This document shows, piece after piece, positions 1 to 8,668 of a stretch of DNA of 61,717 bases. The stretch lies in the NCBI GenBank assembly GCA_035763745.1, contig DASUAO010000039.1:1-61717 (forward strand), written 5' to 3'. Every line of letters begins with the position of its first letter. The stretch's first letter is position 1. The position numbers were made by a program, and so were the translations under genes. Source of the stretch: DASUAO01 sp035763745 (GTDB lineage: Bacteria; Actinomycetota; Acidimicrobiia; IMCC26256; PALSA-555). Under the pieces are notes generated by a model, which saw only the letters and a list, made by a program, of their open reading frames with translations, was not told the DNA's origin and did not search any database.

Positions 1-1
1 C

Positions 2-826
2 GGCGCGCCCGAGCACCTCGACCACGACGGCACCGACGTCGGGGCCGTGCGCGGGGTGGTGCGGTCGATGCTGGAGCTGCTCGACGGTGGTGCGACCCAC
101 GTCGGCGTCGCGACCGACCACGTCGTCGAGTCGTTCCGCAACGCGCTCTGGGACGGCTACAAGACCGGTGAGGGGATCGATCCGGTGCTCTTCGCCCAGT
201 TCCCGATCCTCGAGGATGCGCTCCGGGCGCTCGGCGTGGCGGTGTGGGCGGAGGTCGAGCTCGAGGCCGACGACGCCCTGGCCTCGGCGGCCGCGGTCGC
301 GTTCGCCGACCCGACGGTCGAGCGGGCCGTGATCTGCACGCCGGACAAGGATCTCGCCCAGTGCGTGCAGGACCCGCGGGTCGTCCAGCTCGACCGCCGG
401 GCCGAGAAGCTCTTCGATGAGGCCGCCGTTCGCGAGAAGTTCGGCGTCGGCCCGGCATCGATCCCCGACTGGCTCGCCCTGGTCGGCGACACCGCCGACG
501 GGTTTCCCGGCTTGAAGGGGTGGGGCGCGAAGTCTGCCGCGACCGTGCTCGCGCGCTACGAGAGCCTCGAGGCGATCCCTGACGACGCAGCCGACTGGGA
601 CCTCGAGGTGCGCAGCGCCGCGCGGCTGGCGGAGACGCTCCGCGACCATCGCGATGATGCACTGCTGTTCCGCACCCTCGCGACGCTCCGGACCGACGGG
701 TCGGTCGGTGCCGTGGCCGACTGGGAGTGGCGCGGCCCCACGGAGGACTTCAACGCCTGGGCCGTGCGGCTCGGGCAGCCGTCGCTGACCGAACGCGCCG
801 AGCGGATCGCGAGCGCGCGCCGATGA
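2..826 (+). CDS. 5'-3' exonuclease (PolA N-domain-like), 5' end outside window
   Basis: Stand-alone flap/5'-3' exonuclease of the PIN-like family, as in the N-terminal domain of DNA polymerase I; expected to trim RNA primers or flaps. The frame is open from the first bases of the window and reads through EHLDHDGTDVGAVRGVV, typical of the region following the family's N-terminal active-site strand, so the gene starts upstream; the GTG at 47 is internal. Acidic metal-site residues are seen in ELEADDALASAA and CTPDKDLAQ, followed by the helix-hairpin-helix-like stretch VGDTADGFPGLKGWGAKSAATVL that binds DNA. No polymerase domain follows: it stops after about 275 codons. Function from family knowledge; start not visible. 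Confidence 0.88.
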   Translation, partial: GAPEHLDHDGTDVGAVRGVVRSMLELLDGGATHVGVATDHVVESFRNALWDGYKTGEGIDPVLFAQFPILEDALRALGVAVWAEVELEADDALASAAAVAFADPTVERAVICTPDKDLAQCVQDPRVVQLDRRAEKLFDEAAVREKFGVGPASIPDWLALVGDTADGFPGLKGWGAKSAATVLARYESLEAIPDDAADWDLEVRSAARLAETLRDHRDDALLFRTLATLRTDGSVGAVADWEWRGPTEDFNAWAVRLGQPSLTERAERIASARR

Positions 827-869
827 ACCACGTTGGTCGCGAGGACCGACAGCGAGGAGACGAGGGACG

Positions 870-1628
870 ATGACGCTCGAAGGTCGGGTCGCGCTGGTGA
901 CGGGAGGCTCGCGGGGGATCGGCGCCGCGATCGCGTCGGCGCTGGCCGACGACGGCGCGACGGTCGCGGTCAACTACCGGCGCGACGAGGATGCCGCGCG
1001 CGAGGTCGTCGCGGCGATCGAGGCCCGCGGAGGGGTCGCCACCGCGTACCAGGCGTCGGTCGACGACGCCGAGGCGAACGCCCGCATGGTCGAGCAGATC
1101 CTCGCCGACCACGGGAAGGTCGACGTCCTCGTGCACAGCGCCGGCATCGCGAGCCGGGGCGCGTCGGTCGGTGACACCGAGACCGCGGAGATCGAGCGGG
1201 TGTGGCGGGTCCATGCGTTGGCGGCGTTCGTGCTGGCCAAGCTCACGCTGCCCGGCATGCGGGAGCAGCCGCGCGGAGACATCGTGCTCATCTCGAGCAA
1301 CGCCACCACGCACATGGCGGCGAACTCGTCGCCGTACAACATGGCCAAGGCCTCCCTGGAGGCGCTGGCGCGCACGCTGGCGAAGGAGGAGCGCCGCCAC
1401 GGGGTGCACGTCAACGTCGTCGCCCCGGGTCTGGTCGACACCGAGATGGGACGGCGGCTGGCACGTGCCGCGATGGGGGCCGACGACATCCACGATCTCG
1501 ACCCCCGTGCGGCGTTCGGGCACGTGTGCAGCCCCGAGGAGGTGGCCGACGTGGTGCGCTTCCTCGTGTCGGACGCCGCGCGCTACGTGAACGACCAGCG
1601 GATCGTCGTCGACGGCGGGACGTTCTGA
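870..1628 (+). CDS. SDR-family NAD(P)-dependent oxidoreductase (FabG-like)
   Basis: Classical short-chain dehydrogenase/reductase of 252 residues, the usual length. The N-terminal nucleotide-binding motif TGGSRGIG is at about residues 11-18; an SAG replaces the usual NNAG; the catalytic Tyr and Lys lie in SSPYNMAKASLEAL; the C-terminus ends in VDGGTF as in FabG-like enzymes. A purine-rich stretch (GAGGGACG) lies just before the ATG, so this gene appears to have an ordinary ribosome-binding site. It converges on the amidohydrolase gene, with 13 bases between them. The substrate cannot be told from the sequence. Confidence 0.9.
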   Translation: MTLEGRVALVTGGSRGIGAAIASALADDGATVAVNYRRDEDAAREVVAAIEARGGVATAYQASVDDAEANARMVEQILADHGKVDVLVHSAGIASRGASVGDTETAEIERVWRVHALAAFVLAKLTLPGMREQPRGDIVLISSNATTHMAANSSPYNMAKASLEALARTLAKEERRHGVHVNVVAPGLVDTEMGRRLARAAMGADDIHDLDPRAAFGHVCSPEEVADVVRFLVSDAARYVNDQRIVVDGGTF

Positions 1629-1641
1629 TCCCGGGTCGCGC

Positions 1642-3024
1642 TCACATCCCGATCCAGCCGTGCTCGCGGACGTGGGCGAGCGCGGCCTCAGCGGTCCGCG
1701 GACCGTACGACGCCGGGCGCGACGGGAGCGCGCGGCGCACCTCCGTCAGCTCGTCGCGGGTGAAGGTGCAAGGTGTGGTGATCGGGTCGATGCCGTAGAG
1801 GTCGGCGGCGTTGGCGCCGAGGATCTTGCGCTTGGTCGCGTCGGTGAGCGCCGGGTACCCGAAGCGCTCCTGGAGCTCCGACGAGAGGCGGAAGGCCCGG
1901 AACGCCTCGATCTGACCCTGGGGCGTCCCGTACCAGATCGAGTCCGTGCCCCACAGGATCCGGTCCGGTCCGACGGCGACGAGCAGCTTGCCGAGCACGT
2001 GGGCCGCCTCGTCGGGGTCGCGCATCGCCTGGAACCAGGTCGAGCCGAGCTCGGCGTAGACGTTGGCACCGGGGCCGATCCCGGCGGTCTCGAGCGAGGC
2101 GACGAGCCGATCGACCCCGCGACCGCTGGGGTCGTAGGGCCCTTCGCCCGGCCCCTCGTACCCCGAGTGGTACGCGACGAAGGTGAGGTCCGGGTTCGCG
2201 GCTGCCGCGGGCCCGATGTCGGCCGGTGACGCCGCAGGGTCGCCCCCGGACAGCCCCTTGTGGACGCAGACCGTGCGCACGCCCGTCGCGCGGACCCGCT
2301 CCAGGAACGCGGCGCCGACCAGGGGCGCGTCGGCGTCGTGGTCGTCGAGCGCCCAGCCCGACCCGGGACGGTGCGTGTAGACCTTCCACGCCGCGATCGG
2401 GTAGCGCTCGACGAGGTCATCCATGGCGTCGAGGCGGGCCTCCAGGGCTCCCAGCTGGGGGATGGCCTGGCCGTGCATGAGGAGCCGGCCGTCGCCGCAG
2501 AGCGTGTCCGCGGCCCTCCTGGCCTCGTCCATCCGGGCGGGGGAGAGGGGACCGTCGTCGCCGGTGGCGGGGATGGCGCTCACCACCGCGACGTTCGTGT
2601 CGCTGCGCAGGAAGAGCTCCTCGAGGTACCGGTCGATCGAGTAGCAGAGGCGGGGGTCGGACTCGCCGCACGACGACTGCGGGAACCCGGGGTCGGCGAA
2701 CGGGGCCGCGGGGTCGAGGTCGAGGAAGTGGGTCTGGACGTCCATGACGAACTCGTCACCGCCGAGCACCTCGCGCGCCGCGTCGGGGTCGACGGTCGCC
2801 TCCTCGGGGACGTCGAAGCGCCCGCCGGAACGGCCGTCGCGTGACTCGGTGCTGCACGCGTCGAGCGTGAGCAGGACCGCGGCACTCGCCATGGCCGTGC
2901 GCAGGAACTCCCGCCGAGGCATCCCTCGCCGGCGGGCCTGGCGCTCCACGAGGTCGCGGGCACGCCGCGTGGCCTCGATCGTGAGTGATGTGGGTGCGGT
3001 TGGCGCAATCTCGCCGTTGGACAC
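1642..3024 (-). CDS. Exported amidohydrolase-2 family protein (Tat signal)
   Basis: Metal-dependent hydrolase of the amidohydrolase_2 (PF04909-like) superfamily, about 460 residues. A twin-arginine signal is visible: RRREFLR-like text (MPRREFLRTAMASAAVLLTL) then LDAC, which may act as a lipobox, so the protein is probably Tat-exported and lipid-anchored. The first metal motif reads DVQTHF, with Gln where most families have the first His; later HSGYEG and LWGTDSIWYG supply a His and the conserved Asp near the C-terminal end of the barrel. The GTG at 3024 is chosen because the preceding 20 codons still lead sensibly into the Arg-rich n-region; a GTG at 3090 is an alternative. It is divergent from the beta-propeller gene. 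Confidence 0.78.
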   Translation of the reverse strand: MSNGEIAPTAPTSLTIEATRRARDLVERQARRRGMPRREFLRTAMASAAVLLTLDACSTESRDGRSGGRFDVPEEATVDPDAAREVLGGDEFVMDVQTHFLDLDPAAPFADPGFPQSSCGESDPRLCYSIDRYLEELFLRSDTNVAVVSAIPATGDDGPLSPARMDEARRAADTLCGDGRLLMHGQAIPQLGALEARLDAMDDLVERYPIAAWKVYTHRPGSGWALDDHDADAPLVGAAFLERVRATGVRTVCVHKGLSGGDPAASPADIGPAAAANPDLTFVAYHSGYEGPGEGPYDPSGRGVDRLVASLETAGIGPGANVYAELGSTWFQAMRDPDEAAHVLGKLLVAVGPDRILWGTDSIWYGTPQGQIEAFRAFRLSSELQERFGYPALTDATKRKILGANAADLYGIDPITTPCTFTRDELTEVRRALPSRPASYGPRTAEAALAHVREHGWIGM

Positions 3025-3129
3025 GGCACCGAGGTCGATGGGCAGCCCGGGATCGCCGTCGTCGCGTCCCCGACTCCGCGCAGATCCCACGTGGGGATGC
3101 TCGCACACCGCGGTCGTCCTCAGGGGTCG

Positions 3130-3135
3130 TACGCT
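3130..3135 (+). promoter_or_regulatory. -10 box TACGCT for a leaderless start
   Basis: TACGCT lies six bases before the ATG at 3142. A TANNNT box at this distance would place the transcription start on or next to the start codon. Inferred, not measured. Confidence 0.5.
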
Positions 3136-3141
3136 GCCGGG

Positions 3142-4692
3142 ATGGTCGAGGGCCGCCGCGCCGTGGGACGCCGTCGTCGAGCGCGGCGACGGCGCCTGGT
3201 GCTGGCCGGAGTCGCGGTCGTCGCGGTCCTCGGTGCCGGGATCGGTGCGTTCGCCGTGACCCGAGGCGACGGGGACCGTCCGAGCGCGGCGCCGGCCACC
3301 ACGTCGACCGCTGCGACGGTCCCGACCACCACGACGACCACCCGGCCGCCGTACACGGGGTGGGTGGACCCGATCTCGGCCTTCGGGCCGTTCCCGAAGG
3401 CGACCGTCCCCGGTGTCCTCACGTTCCGCGGGAACCCGACCCGCAACTTCTACGGCGTCGGGCCGATGCCCGTCGCGCCGCACGTCGTGTGGAAGTACCC
3501 GGGTGAGCGGATGTGCAGGCTCTCGGAGGATCGCGGCGAGACGACGGAGTGGTGCGGCAACGGCTGGACGGGCCAGCCGGCGGTGTTCGAGCGCGACGGG
3601 CGCACGTGGGTGGTGTTCGGTGCCTACGACGGGGCCGTGCACTTCGTCGACGGCGCGACCGGTGAGGCGATCCTGCCGCCGTTCCCGACCGGCGACATCA
3701 TCAAGGGCTCGGTGAGCGTCGACCCCGAGGGGCTCCCGCTCGTCTACATCGGCTCGCGCGACAACTACTTCCGCGTGCTCGCGATCGACCGGCCCGAGCC
3801 GACGGAGCTCTGGCGGCTCGGTGCCGACGCGGTGTCACCGGTCAAGTGGAACAACGACTGGGACAGCAGCGCGCTCGTGCTGGGCGACTACGTCTTCGAG
3901 GGCGGTGAGAACTCCCAGATCCACGTGATCAAGCTCAACCGGGGCGTGGGCGGCGACGGGCTCGTGACCGTCGCGCCGGAGCTGGTGTGGCACGCCCCCG
4001 GTTGGGACGACGAGCTCCTCGCCGCGGCCGGCAGTGAGGTCTCGATCGAGGGCTCGGTCGCGGTGTCGGGCAACACGTTGTACTTCGCGAACTCGGGCGG
4101 TCTCGTGCAGGGGTGGGACATCGCGCCGCTGCTCGACGGCTCCGGTGTCCCCACCCGGATCTTCCGGTTCTGGACCGGTGACGACACCGACGCGTCGATC
4201 GTGGTCGACGAGGCCGGGATGCTGTACGGCGGTTCGGAGTGGGAACGCCACAACGCCCGCGGTGACGAGGTGGGCCAGATGTGGAAGCTGGACCCGGCTC
4301 GGCCCGACAACCCGCTGGTGTGGTCGGCGAAGGACCAGGGTGCGGCCAAGGCGGGCGTCTTCAGCACGCCGGGGATCGTCGGCGACCTCGTGATCGCGAC
4401 CACCTACACCGGTCGGGCGATCGGCCTCGACCGCACGACGGGCGCGATCCGCTGGGAGAAGCACCTCACGGCCCCGCTCATGGGCTCGCCGGTGATCGTC
4501 GACGGCGTGTGGCTGCAGGGCGACTGCGACGGGATCCTCCACGCCTACGACGTGCGCGACACCCTGATCGATCCCCCGGAGCTGTGGCAGGTACCGCTCG
4601 GCGCGTGCATCGAGGCCACCCCGGTCGTGTGGAAGGGCCGGATCTACGTCGGTACCCGGGGCGGCTTCGAGTTCGCCATCGCCGACGCCTGA
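3142..4692 (+). CDS. Membrane-anchored PQQ/BamB-like beta-propeller protein
   Basis: About 516 residues. The N-terminus is Arg-rich followed by one hydrophobic segment (VLAGVAVVAVLGAGIGAFAV), then a Thr/Pro linker (TTSTAATVPTTTTTTRPP), so the bulk is extracytoplasmic. The rest shows repeated blades of the PQQ-like type, for instance VVFGAYDGAVHFVDGATG, VIATTYTGRAIGLDRTTGAIRW and ILHAYDVRD. No catalytic PQQ-dehydrogenase signature is evident, so a binding or scaffold role is more likely than an enzyme. The ATG at 3142 fits the leaderless promoter; an in-frame ATG at 3091 would add 17 poorly typical residues. Confidence 0.75.
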   Translation: MVEGRRAVGRRRRARRRRLVLAGVAVVAVLGAGIGAFAVTRGDGDRPSAAPATTSTAATVPTTTTTTRPPYTGWVDPISAFGPFPKATVPGVLTFRGNPTRNFYGVGPMPVAPHVVWKYPGERMCRLSEDRGETTEWCGNGWTGQPAVFERDGRTWVVFGAYDGAVHFVDGATGEAILPPFPTGDIIKGSVSVDPEGLPLVYIGSRDNYFRVLAIDRPEPTELWRLGADAVSPVKWNNDWDSSALVLGDYVFEGGENSQIHVIKLNRGVGGDGLVTVAPELVWHAPGWDDELLAAAGSEVSIEGSVAVSGNTLYFANSGGLVQGWDIAPLLDGSGVPTRIFRFWTGDDTDASIVVDEAGMLYGGSEWERHNARGDEVGQMWKLDPARPDNPLVWSAKDQGAAKAGVFSTPGIVGDLVIATTYTGRAIGLDRTTGAIRWEKHLTAPLMGSPVIVDGVWLQGDCDGILHAYDVRDTLIDPPELWQVPLGACIEATPVVWKGRIYVGTRGGFEFAIADA

Positions 4693-4702
4693 GCCGCCAG
4701 GA

Positions 4703-4720
4703 GCGGCGGCCCTGCGCCGC
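4703..4720. terminator. GC-rich hairpin after the propeller gene
   Basis: GCGGCG (4703-4708) pairs with CGCCGC (4715-4720) around a 6-base loop, 10 bases past the stop codon. There is no T-run, so intrinsic termination is only possible, not shown. Confidence 0.3.
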
Positions 4721-4779
4721 GAAAGCCCAGGTCAGGGGCTATCCGCGGGAGTGTCACACCCCCCTGCGACGATCAGTGC

Positions 4780-5967
4780 ATGGAGATCATCGTGGGTGTC
4801 GTGGCAGGTGTGGTCGTGGTGGCCTTCGGAGCCGTGGTAGCGGGAGTGGCCCTGCGAGGTCGGGCCCGGCCGGAGGTGCTCGAGGAGGCGATCCGCCACG
4901 CCGTCGACGAGCAGCGCCGGCAGGCGACCGAGGAGCGTGAGGCCGCGGTGCGCGCCGCGGTGGAGCACATGCTCGTGCAGAACCAGGCGCTGATGCGCTC
5001 CGAGCAGGCGCTCGTGGGCCAGGAGCTCGACTCCAAGAAGTCGCTCATCGACGCGCGGCTCCACTCGATGGGCGACACGCTCACCCAGGTCACGTCGCGG
5101 CTCGAGGCGATGGAGACCGAGCGCGTGCAGCGCGACGCCGAGCTGCGCGAGCAGCTGAGCCTCCAGCAGGCAGGTGTCACCTCCCTGGTGCAGACGACCC
5201 AGAGCCTGCGCGAGGCGTTGTCGAGCACGAAGGCGCGTGGTCAGTGGGGCGAGCGCATGGCCGAGGACGTGCTGCGTCTCGCGGGCTTCGTGGAGAACGT
5301 CAACTACCGCAAGCAGCGCGCGCTGGAGCAGGGCAGCGGCATCCCCGACTTCACGTTCCTGCTGCCCAACGAGCTCCTCCTGCACATGGACGTGAAGTTC
5401 CCGTTCGACAACTACGTCCGCTACTGCGACGCCGGCACCGACCTCGACCGCAAGCGCGCCAAGGACGACTTCCTGCGCGACGTCCGGAACCGGGTGAAGG
5501 AGCTGAGCGGTCGTGAGTACGTCGACGCGGGTGGCAGCACGGTCGACTTCGTCCTCTGCTTCATCCCGAACGAACAGCTCTACGGCTTCATCCACGAGCA
5601 CGACGGCGCGCTCCTCGACGAGGCGCTGCGCCAGCGCGTGGTCTTCTGCTCGCCGCTCACGCTGTTCGCCGTGCTCGCGCTGATCCGCCAGATGGTCGAG
5701 AACTTCCAGCTCGCGCGGACGTCCGACGAGATCCTCTCGTTGCTCGGGCAGTTCGGCGAGCAGTGGAAGAAGTTCGTCGGCCAGATGGACAAGGTAGGGA
5801 CGCGCATCGAGGCCGCGGGGCGCGAGTACGAGACGCTCGTCGGGACGCGCAAGAAGATGCTCGAGCGGCCCCTGCACAAGATCGAGGTGCTCCGCTCCCA
5901 GCGGGGTGGCGACCAGCTCGAGCTCGTCGGCGACGACGAGGACCCGACGATCGCGCTCGAGGGGTGA
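4780..5967 (+). CDS. rmuC: DNA recombination protein RmuC family
   Basis: 395 residues, typical RmuC length. An N-terminal hydrophobic anchor (residues about 2-25) is followed by a long helical, probably coiled-coil stretch rich in Glu/Gln/Arg, then the RmuC nuclease-like core with RGQWGERMAEDVLRLAGF, PNELLLHMDVKFPFDNY and FIPNEQLYGFI. RmuC proteins are implicated in limiting inversions at short repeats and are PD-(D/E)xK-related. GACGAT sits six bases before the ATG, a weaker version of the leaderless arrangement seen nearby. It is convergent with the small zinc-ribbon gene. Confidence 0.9.
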   Translation: MEIIVGVVAGVVVVAFGAVVAGVALRGRARPEVLEEAIRHAVDEQRRQATEEREAAVRAAVEHMLVQNQALMRSEQALVGQELDSKKSLIDARLHSMGDTLTQVTSRLEAMETERVQRDAELREQLSLQQAGVTSLVQTTQSLREALSSTKARGQWGERMAEDVLRLAGFVENVNYRKQRALEQGSGIPDFTFLLPNELLLHMDVKFPFDNYVRYCDAGTDLDRKRAKDDFLRDVRNRVKELSGREYVDAGGSTVDFVLCFIPNEQLYGFIHEHDGALLDEALRQRVVFCSPLTLFAVLALIRQMVENFQLARTSDEILSLLGQFGEQWKKFVGQMDKVGTRIEAAGREYETLVGTRKKMLERPLHKIEVLRSQRGGDQLELVGDDEDPTIALEG

Positions 5968-5977
5968 GCGACCGCCC

Positions 5978-5991
5978 GAGCGGAATCGCTC
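5978..5991. terminator. Short hairpin between convergent genes
   Basis: GAGCG (5978-5982) and CGCTC (5987-5991) can pair around GAAT, between the rmuC stop and the end of the opposing small gene. No T-run; weak candidate. Confidence 0.25.
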
Positions 5992-6127
5992 AGTAGGGTC
6001 CGTCGCAGCAGGAGTCGCGCCACCCGCACGCCGGGCAGCGGTAGTGCGCGTGCTCCTCTCGCATCGCGGCCCCGCACTGGAGGCACGTGGTCGAGAGATC
6101 GGCGGCGGGCAGGGCTTCCTCGGCCAT
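5990..6127 (-). CDS. 45-residue zinc-ribbon protein
   Basis: Very small protein with two CxxC pairs, CLQCG and CPACG, spaced like a zinc ribbon, ending in a Cys-rich tail (WRDSCCDGPY). Start ATG at 6127 is supported by TACCGT seven bases upstream, the same leaderless layout as many genes here. No enzymatic residues are seen. It could bind zinc and act as a nucleic-acid or protein adaptor, but the function is unknown to me. Confidence 0.7.
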   Translation of the reverse strand: MAEEALPAADLSTTCLQCGAAMREEHAHYRCPACGWRDSCCDGPY

Positions 6128-6134
6128 CGCCGAG

Positions 6135-6140
6135 ACGGTA
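6135..6140 (-). promoter_or_regulatory. -10 box TACCGT for the zinc-ribbon gene
   Basis: TACCGT on the minus strand, seven bases before the ATG at 6127; predicted leaderless start. Confidence 0.45.
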
Positions 6141-6179
6141 CCGAACGGGTCGTGTGACCGCGCGGACCCCGCCTGCCCC

Positions 6180-6956
6180 TCAGAGGCGATGCAGCTCCGG
6201 GGTGTCGGGGCAGTCGAGTCGGGACGCGACCCGTTCGGGTGGATCGAGGCCGGCGGGCCCCGCGACGCGTTCGACCGAGGCGACGTCGAGGTGCTCGGCG
6301 CCCGGGTCGAGGTCCCGTTCCACCTCGCCGCGCGCGACACCGAACAGCCGCTCGGGGAGCAGTCGACCGATGCCGGCGACGAGCCAGACGCGGGCGTCGG
6401 GGACCGACCATCGCAGGTCGGCGCAGCCCGGCGTGACGAGCGCGTCGCTCGCGCTCATGGCCCGCACCCCCACGAGGAGGTGGCTGGGCCCGAGCGCCAT
6501 CAGCTCGGTCTCGTCGACCACGCGGACCGGTCGCTCGCTGCGGGCGAGCCGGCCGCGCAGTCCGTGGTCGCCGAGGCGGGGCCGGACGGCGATCACGTCG
6601 AGGTCGGGACGCTCGGCGACGGCCGCGCCGATGGTGTCGTCCCATCCGAGCACGGCGACCGGCGGGTCGTGTGGGAACGGCAGCACCGATGCGAGCCGCC
6701 CGGCCGTCCGATCCGCGGCGAGCCGGCGACTGCTCTCGTGCGCGGCGATGGCCGGATCGGGTGCCGCGACGATCCGCGCGCACAGCCACCACAGCGGGCC
6801 GCAGGCCGGGTGGTGGGCGAGGAGCCGCCGGCACACCGTGAGCAGCTGCGGATCGCCACCGAAGTCGGCGAGGCAGTCCGCAGCCTCGGCGACGAGGCCC
6901 GCGTCGTCGTCACCGGTGTAGCGGGCGAGCGCGCGCAGTCGTTCGAAGGGGAGCAC
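6180..6956 (-). CDS. Hypothetical protein, eIF-2B/ISOCOT-fold-like
   Basis: 258 residues from a GTG that lies 26 bases after the acyl-CoA dehydrogenase stop, so probably its operon partner. The N-terminal half is helical (LPFERLRALARYTGDDDAG...). The C-terminal half has alternating strand/helix blocks (VAVLGWDDTIGAA, DLDVIAVRPRLGD, VRVVDETELMAL, HLLVGVRAMSASDAL, ARVWLVAGIGRLLP) that resemble the order in eIF-2B alpha/methylthioribose-1-P isomerase relatives, where a 'gaDav..dg.v.nk.GT' strand is followed by a substrate loop. I see no intact catalytic Cys/Asp pair of the isomerases. The assignment is a fold guess only. Confidence 0.6.
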   Translation of the reverse strand: MLPFERLRALARYTGDDDAGLVAEAADCLADFGGDPQLLTVCRRLLAHHPACGPLWWLCARIVAAPDPAIAAHESSRRLAADRTAGRLASVLPFPHDPPVAVLGWDDTIGAAVAERPDLDVIAVRPRLGDHGLRGRLARSERPVRVVDETELMALGPSHLLVGVRAMSASDALVTPGCADLRWSVPDARVWLVAGIGRLLPERLFGVARGEVERDLDPGAEHLDVASVERVAGPAGLDPPERVASRLDCPDTPELHRL

Positions 6957-6982
6957 CCGAGGTCGGCGCGATCGGCGCCCGG

Positions 6983-8194
6983 CTACGCCGGACGCGGCTC
7001 CTTGGGCAGTCCGAGGACCCGCTCGCCGACGATGTTGCGCATCACCTCGTCGGTGCCGCCGGCGATGCGCATGCCCGGGATGCCCTGGACGAACTCGGAC
7101 CAGGCGTAGGTGCCCCATTCCCCCGAGTCGGCGACGAGGCGGGGTCCGAGCACCTCGCTCAGCATGTCCGCGATGCGCGTCATGTTCATGGTCATCGCGA
7201 GCTTCGCGATCGACATCTCCGGACCGGGGAGCTGGCCCGAGCGGATCTTCGCCATCGCCCGGAGGTTCGTGAAACGGGATACCTGCTGGTTGACGTACAC
7301 GTCGGCGAGACGCTGGCGGACGAGCGGATCGTCGGCGAGCCCGTAGTGGCGGACCATCTCCTGGAAGCGGGTGAAGCTGACCGTCCCGATCCCGGCGCCG
7401 CCCCCGCCGATCGCGGCGCGCTCGTTCATCAACGTGGTGAGCGCGACCGTCCAACCCTCATCGACGTCTCCCAGCAGGTGCGACGCGGGTACCCGCACCT
7501 CGTCGAAGAACACCTCGTTGAACGACGCTCCACCGGTCATCTGACGCAGCGGCCGGATGTCGACGCCAGGTGCGCGCATGTCGACGAGGAACATCGACAG
7601 GCCCTTGTGCTTGGGCTTGTCGGGCGACGTCCGGGTGATGATCTCGCCGATGTCGGAGTAGTGCGCGCCCGAGGTCCAGACCTTCTGACCCGTGAGGACC
7701 CACTCGTCGCCGTCGCGCTCGGCCTTGGTCTGGATCCCCGCGAGGTCAGAGCCGGCCACCGGCTCCGAGAACAGCTGACAGCCGACGATGTCGCCCCGGT
7801 ACATCGAGCGCAGGTACCGCTCGCGGACCTCGGGGATCGCGTGGGCGAGGATCGTGGGCGCGACCATCCCGAGGCCGATCCCGAAGATCGTCTGGCTCGG
7901 GGTGGCGTAGTCAGAGGCGACCTCGCGGTAGGCCCGCTCGTGCGCACTCGTGAGCGCCCGCCCGCCGTACTCCGCGGGGCCGGTGATCCAGCCGAACCCG
8001 GCATCGAATTCGGTGCGCTTCCAGTCCTTGGCCGCCGCGATCTCGGCCTGCTCCTGCTCGGGGGTCTTCTCGTCGAGGACGCCGACCTGGTCGGACCCCT
8101 TGCCCCACTCGAACGTCTCCTCGGCGCGCCGCTCGGCGTGCTCGTCGAGGAAGGCCTTGGCCTCGGCGCGGAATTCTGTCTCGGAGATGGTCAT
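6983..8194 (-). CDS. Acyl-CoA dehydrogenase family protein
   Basis: 403 residues, normal for the family. FAD/acyl-CoA-binding text is clear: CQLFSEPVAGSDLAGIQTKA in the middle domain, VLTGQKVWTSGAHYSD, and the C-terminal IAGGTDEVMRNIVGERVLGLP. The usual catalytic Glu of short/medium-chain enzymes is not in its classic place, as is common in the larger actinobacterial ACAD groups used for sterol or branched substrates. TAGCAT lies six bases before the ATG, and the TAG of that box is the stop codon of the SCP2-like gene upstream. Substrate unknown. Confidence 0.9.
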   Translation of the reverse strand: MTISETEFRAEAKAFLDEHAERRAEETFEWGKGSDQVGVLDEKTPEQEQAEIAAAKDWKRTEFDAGFGWITGPAEYGGRALTSAHERAYREVASDYATPSQTIFGIGLGMVAPTILAHAIPEVRERYLRSMYRGDIVGCQLFSEPVAGSDLAGIQTKAERDGDEWVLTGQKVWTSGAHYSDIGEIITRTSPDKPKHKGLSMFLVDMRAPGVDIRPLRQMTGGASFNEVFFDEVRVPASHLLGDVDEGWTVALTTLMNERAAIGGGGAGIGTVSFTRFQEMVRHYGLADDPLVRQRLADVYVNQQVSRFTNLRAMAKIRSGQLPGPEMSIAKLAMTMNMTRIADMLSEVLGPRLVADSGEWGTYAWSEFVQGIPGMRIAGGTDEVMRNIVGERVLGLPKEPRPA

Positions 8195-8200
8195 TCCCGG

Positions 8201-8206
8201 ATGCTA
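8201..8206 (-). promoter_or_regulatory. -10 box TAGCAT sharing the upstream stop codon
   Basis: TAGCAT on the minus strand, six bases before the acyl-CoA dehydrogenase ATG. Its first three bases (8206-8204) are the TAG stop of the SCP2-like gene. Confidence 0.45.
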
Positions 8207-8608
8207 CCGGTCGTCGCTCCCGGGACCGGTGGTGGCGGCCCGCAGCGTCGAGAACAGGTCGGAGAGGGTCGCGATCGTGGCCGCGTGGCGGGAGAACGCG
8301 GCGAGGTCACCGCGGATCCGCAGTCGTCCGGACGCGATCGCCGCCTGGGCGTTGCAGTCGTTGCGGTGCAGGGCGAACGCGGTCTCCTCGTCGGTGACCA
8401 GCACGAGATCCGGTTTCGACGCGGGGCCGTCGGTGGCCCGCGCGCCGTCCGGGCCGATCGTCACGTGATGACTGCGGACCCGACCGTCCGCGCTGCGGGC
8501 CTCCAGCTCGTAGGCCAGCGTCGCCCCGGATGCATCGGCGCGCAGCGGAGACGCGCGGAGCGCCGCGTCGAGCTCGGCGACCCACTGCGGAGAGAGGAAC
8601 TCGGCCAC
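8204..8608 (-). CDS. SCP2 sterol-binding-domain-like protein
   Basis: 134 residues beginning VAEFLSPQWVAELDAALRAS, then a mixed alpha/beta domain with YELEA, HHVTIGPDGA, PDLVLVTDEETAFALHRNDCNAQAAIASGRLRIRGDLAAF. The 'tD..ta..l..g....AiasGrlrv.Gd' pattern is characteristic of SCP2-like lipid-carrier domains. The GTG start follows TACCAT by six bases, a probable leaderless promoter. Placement directly before an acyl-CoA dehydrogenase suggests lipid or sterol handling; this is inference. Confidence 0.72.
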   Translation of the reverse strand: MAEFLSPQWVAELDAALRASPLRADASGATLAYELEARSADGRVRSHHVTIGPDGARATDGPASKPDLVLVTDEETAFALHRNDCNAQAAIASGRLRIRGDLAAFSRHAATIATLSDLFSTLRAATTGPGSDDR

Positions 8609-8614
8609 CGCGGG

Positions 8615-8620
8615 ATGGTA
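8615..8620 (-). promoter_or_regulatory. -10 box TACCAT for the SCP2-like gene
   Basis: TACCAT on the minus strand, six bases before the GTG at 8608. The divergent polyprenyl synthase gene has its own box at 8657-8662. Confidence 0.45.
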
Positions 8621-8656
8621 GACGCCCCTCGACGAAAGGCGGCTCGGAGGGGCGCG

Positions 8657-8662
8657 TAGTCT
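8657..8662 (+). promoter_or_regulatory. -10 box TAGTCT for polyprenyl synthase
   Basis: TAGTCT six bases before the GTG at 8669; predicted leaderless start. Confidence 0.45.
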
Positions 8663-8668
8663 CGCCCG

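Noticed and set aside
3091..3141. Earlier ATG (3091) for the beta-propeller protein
   Set aside because: The extra residues add no signal-peptide features, and the TACGCT box points to 3142.
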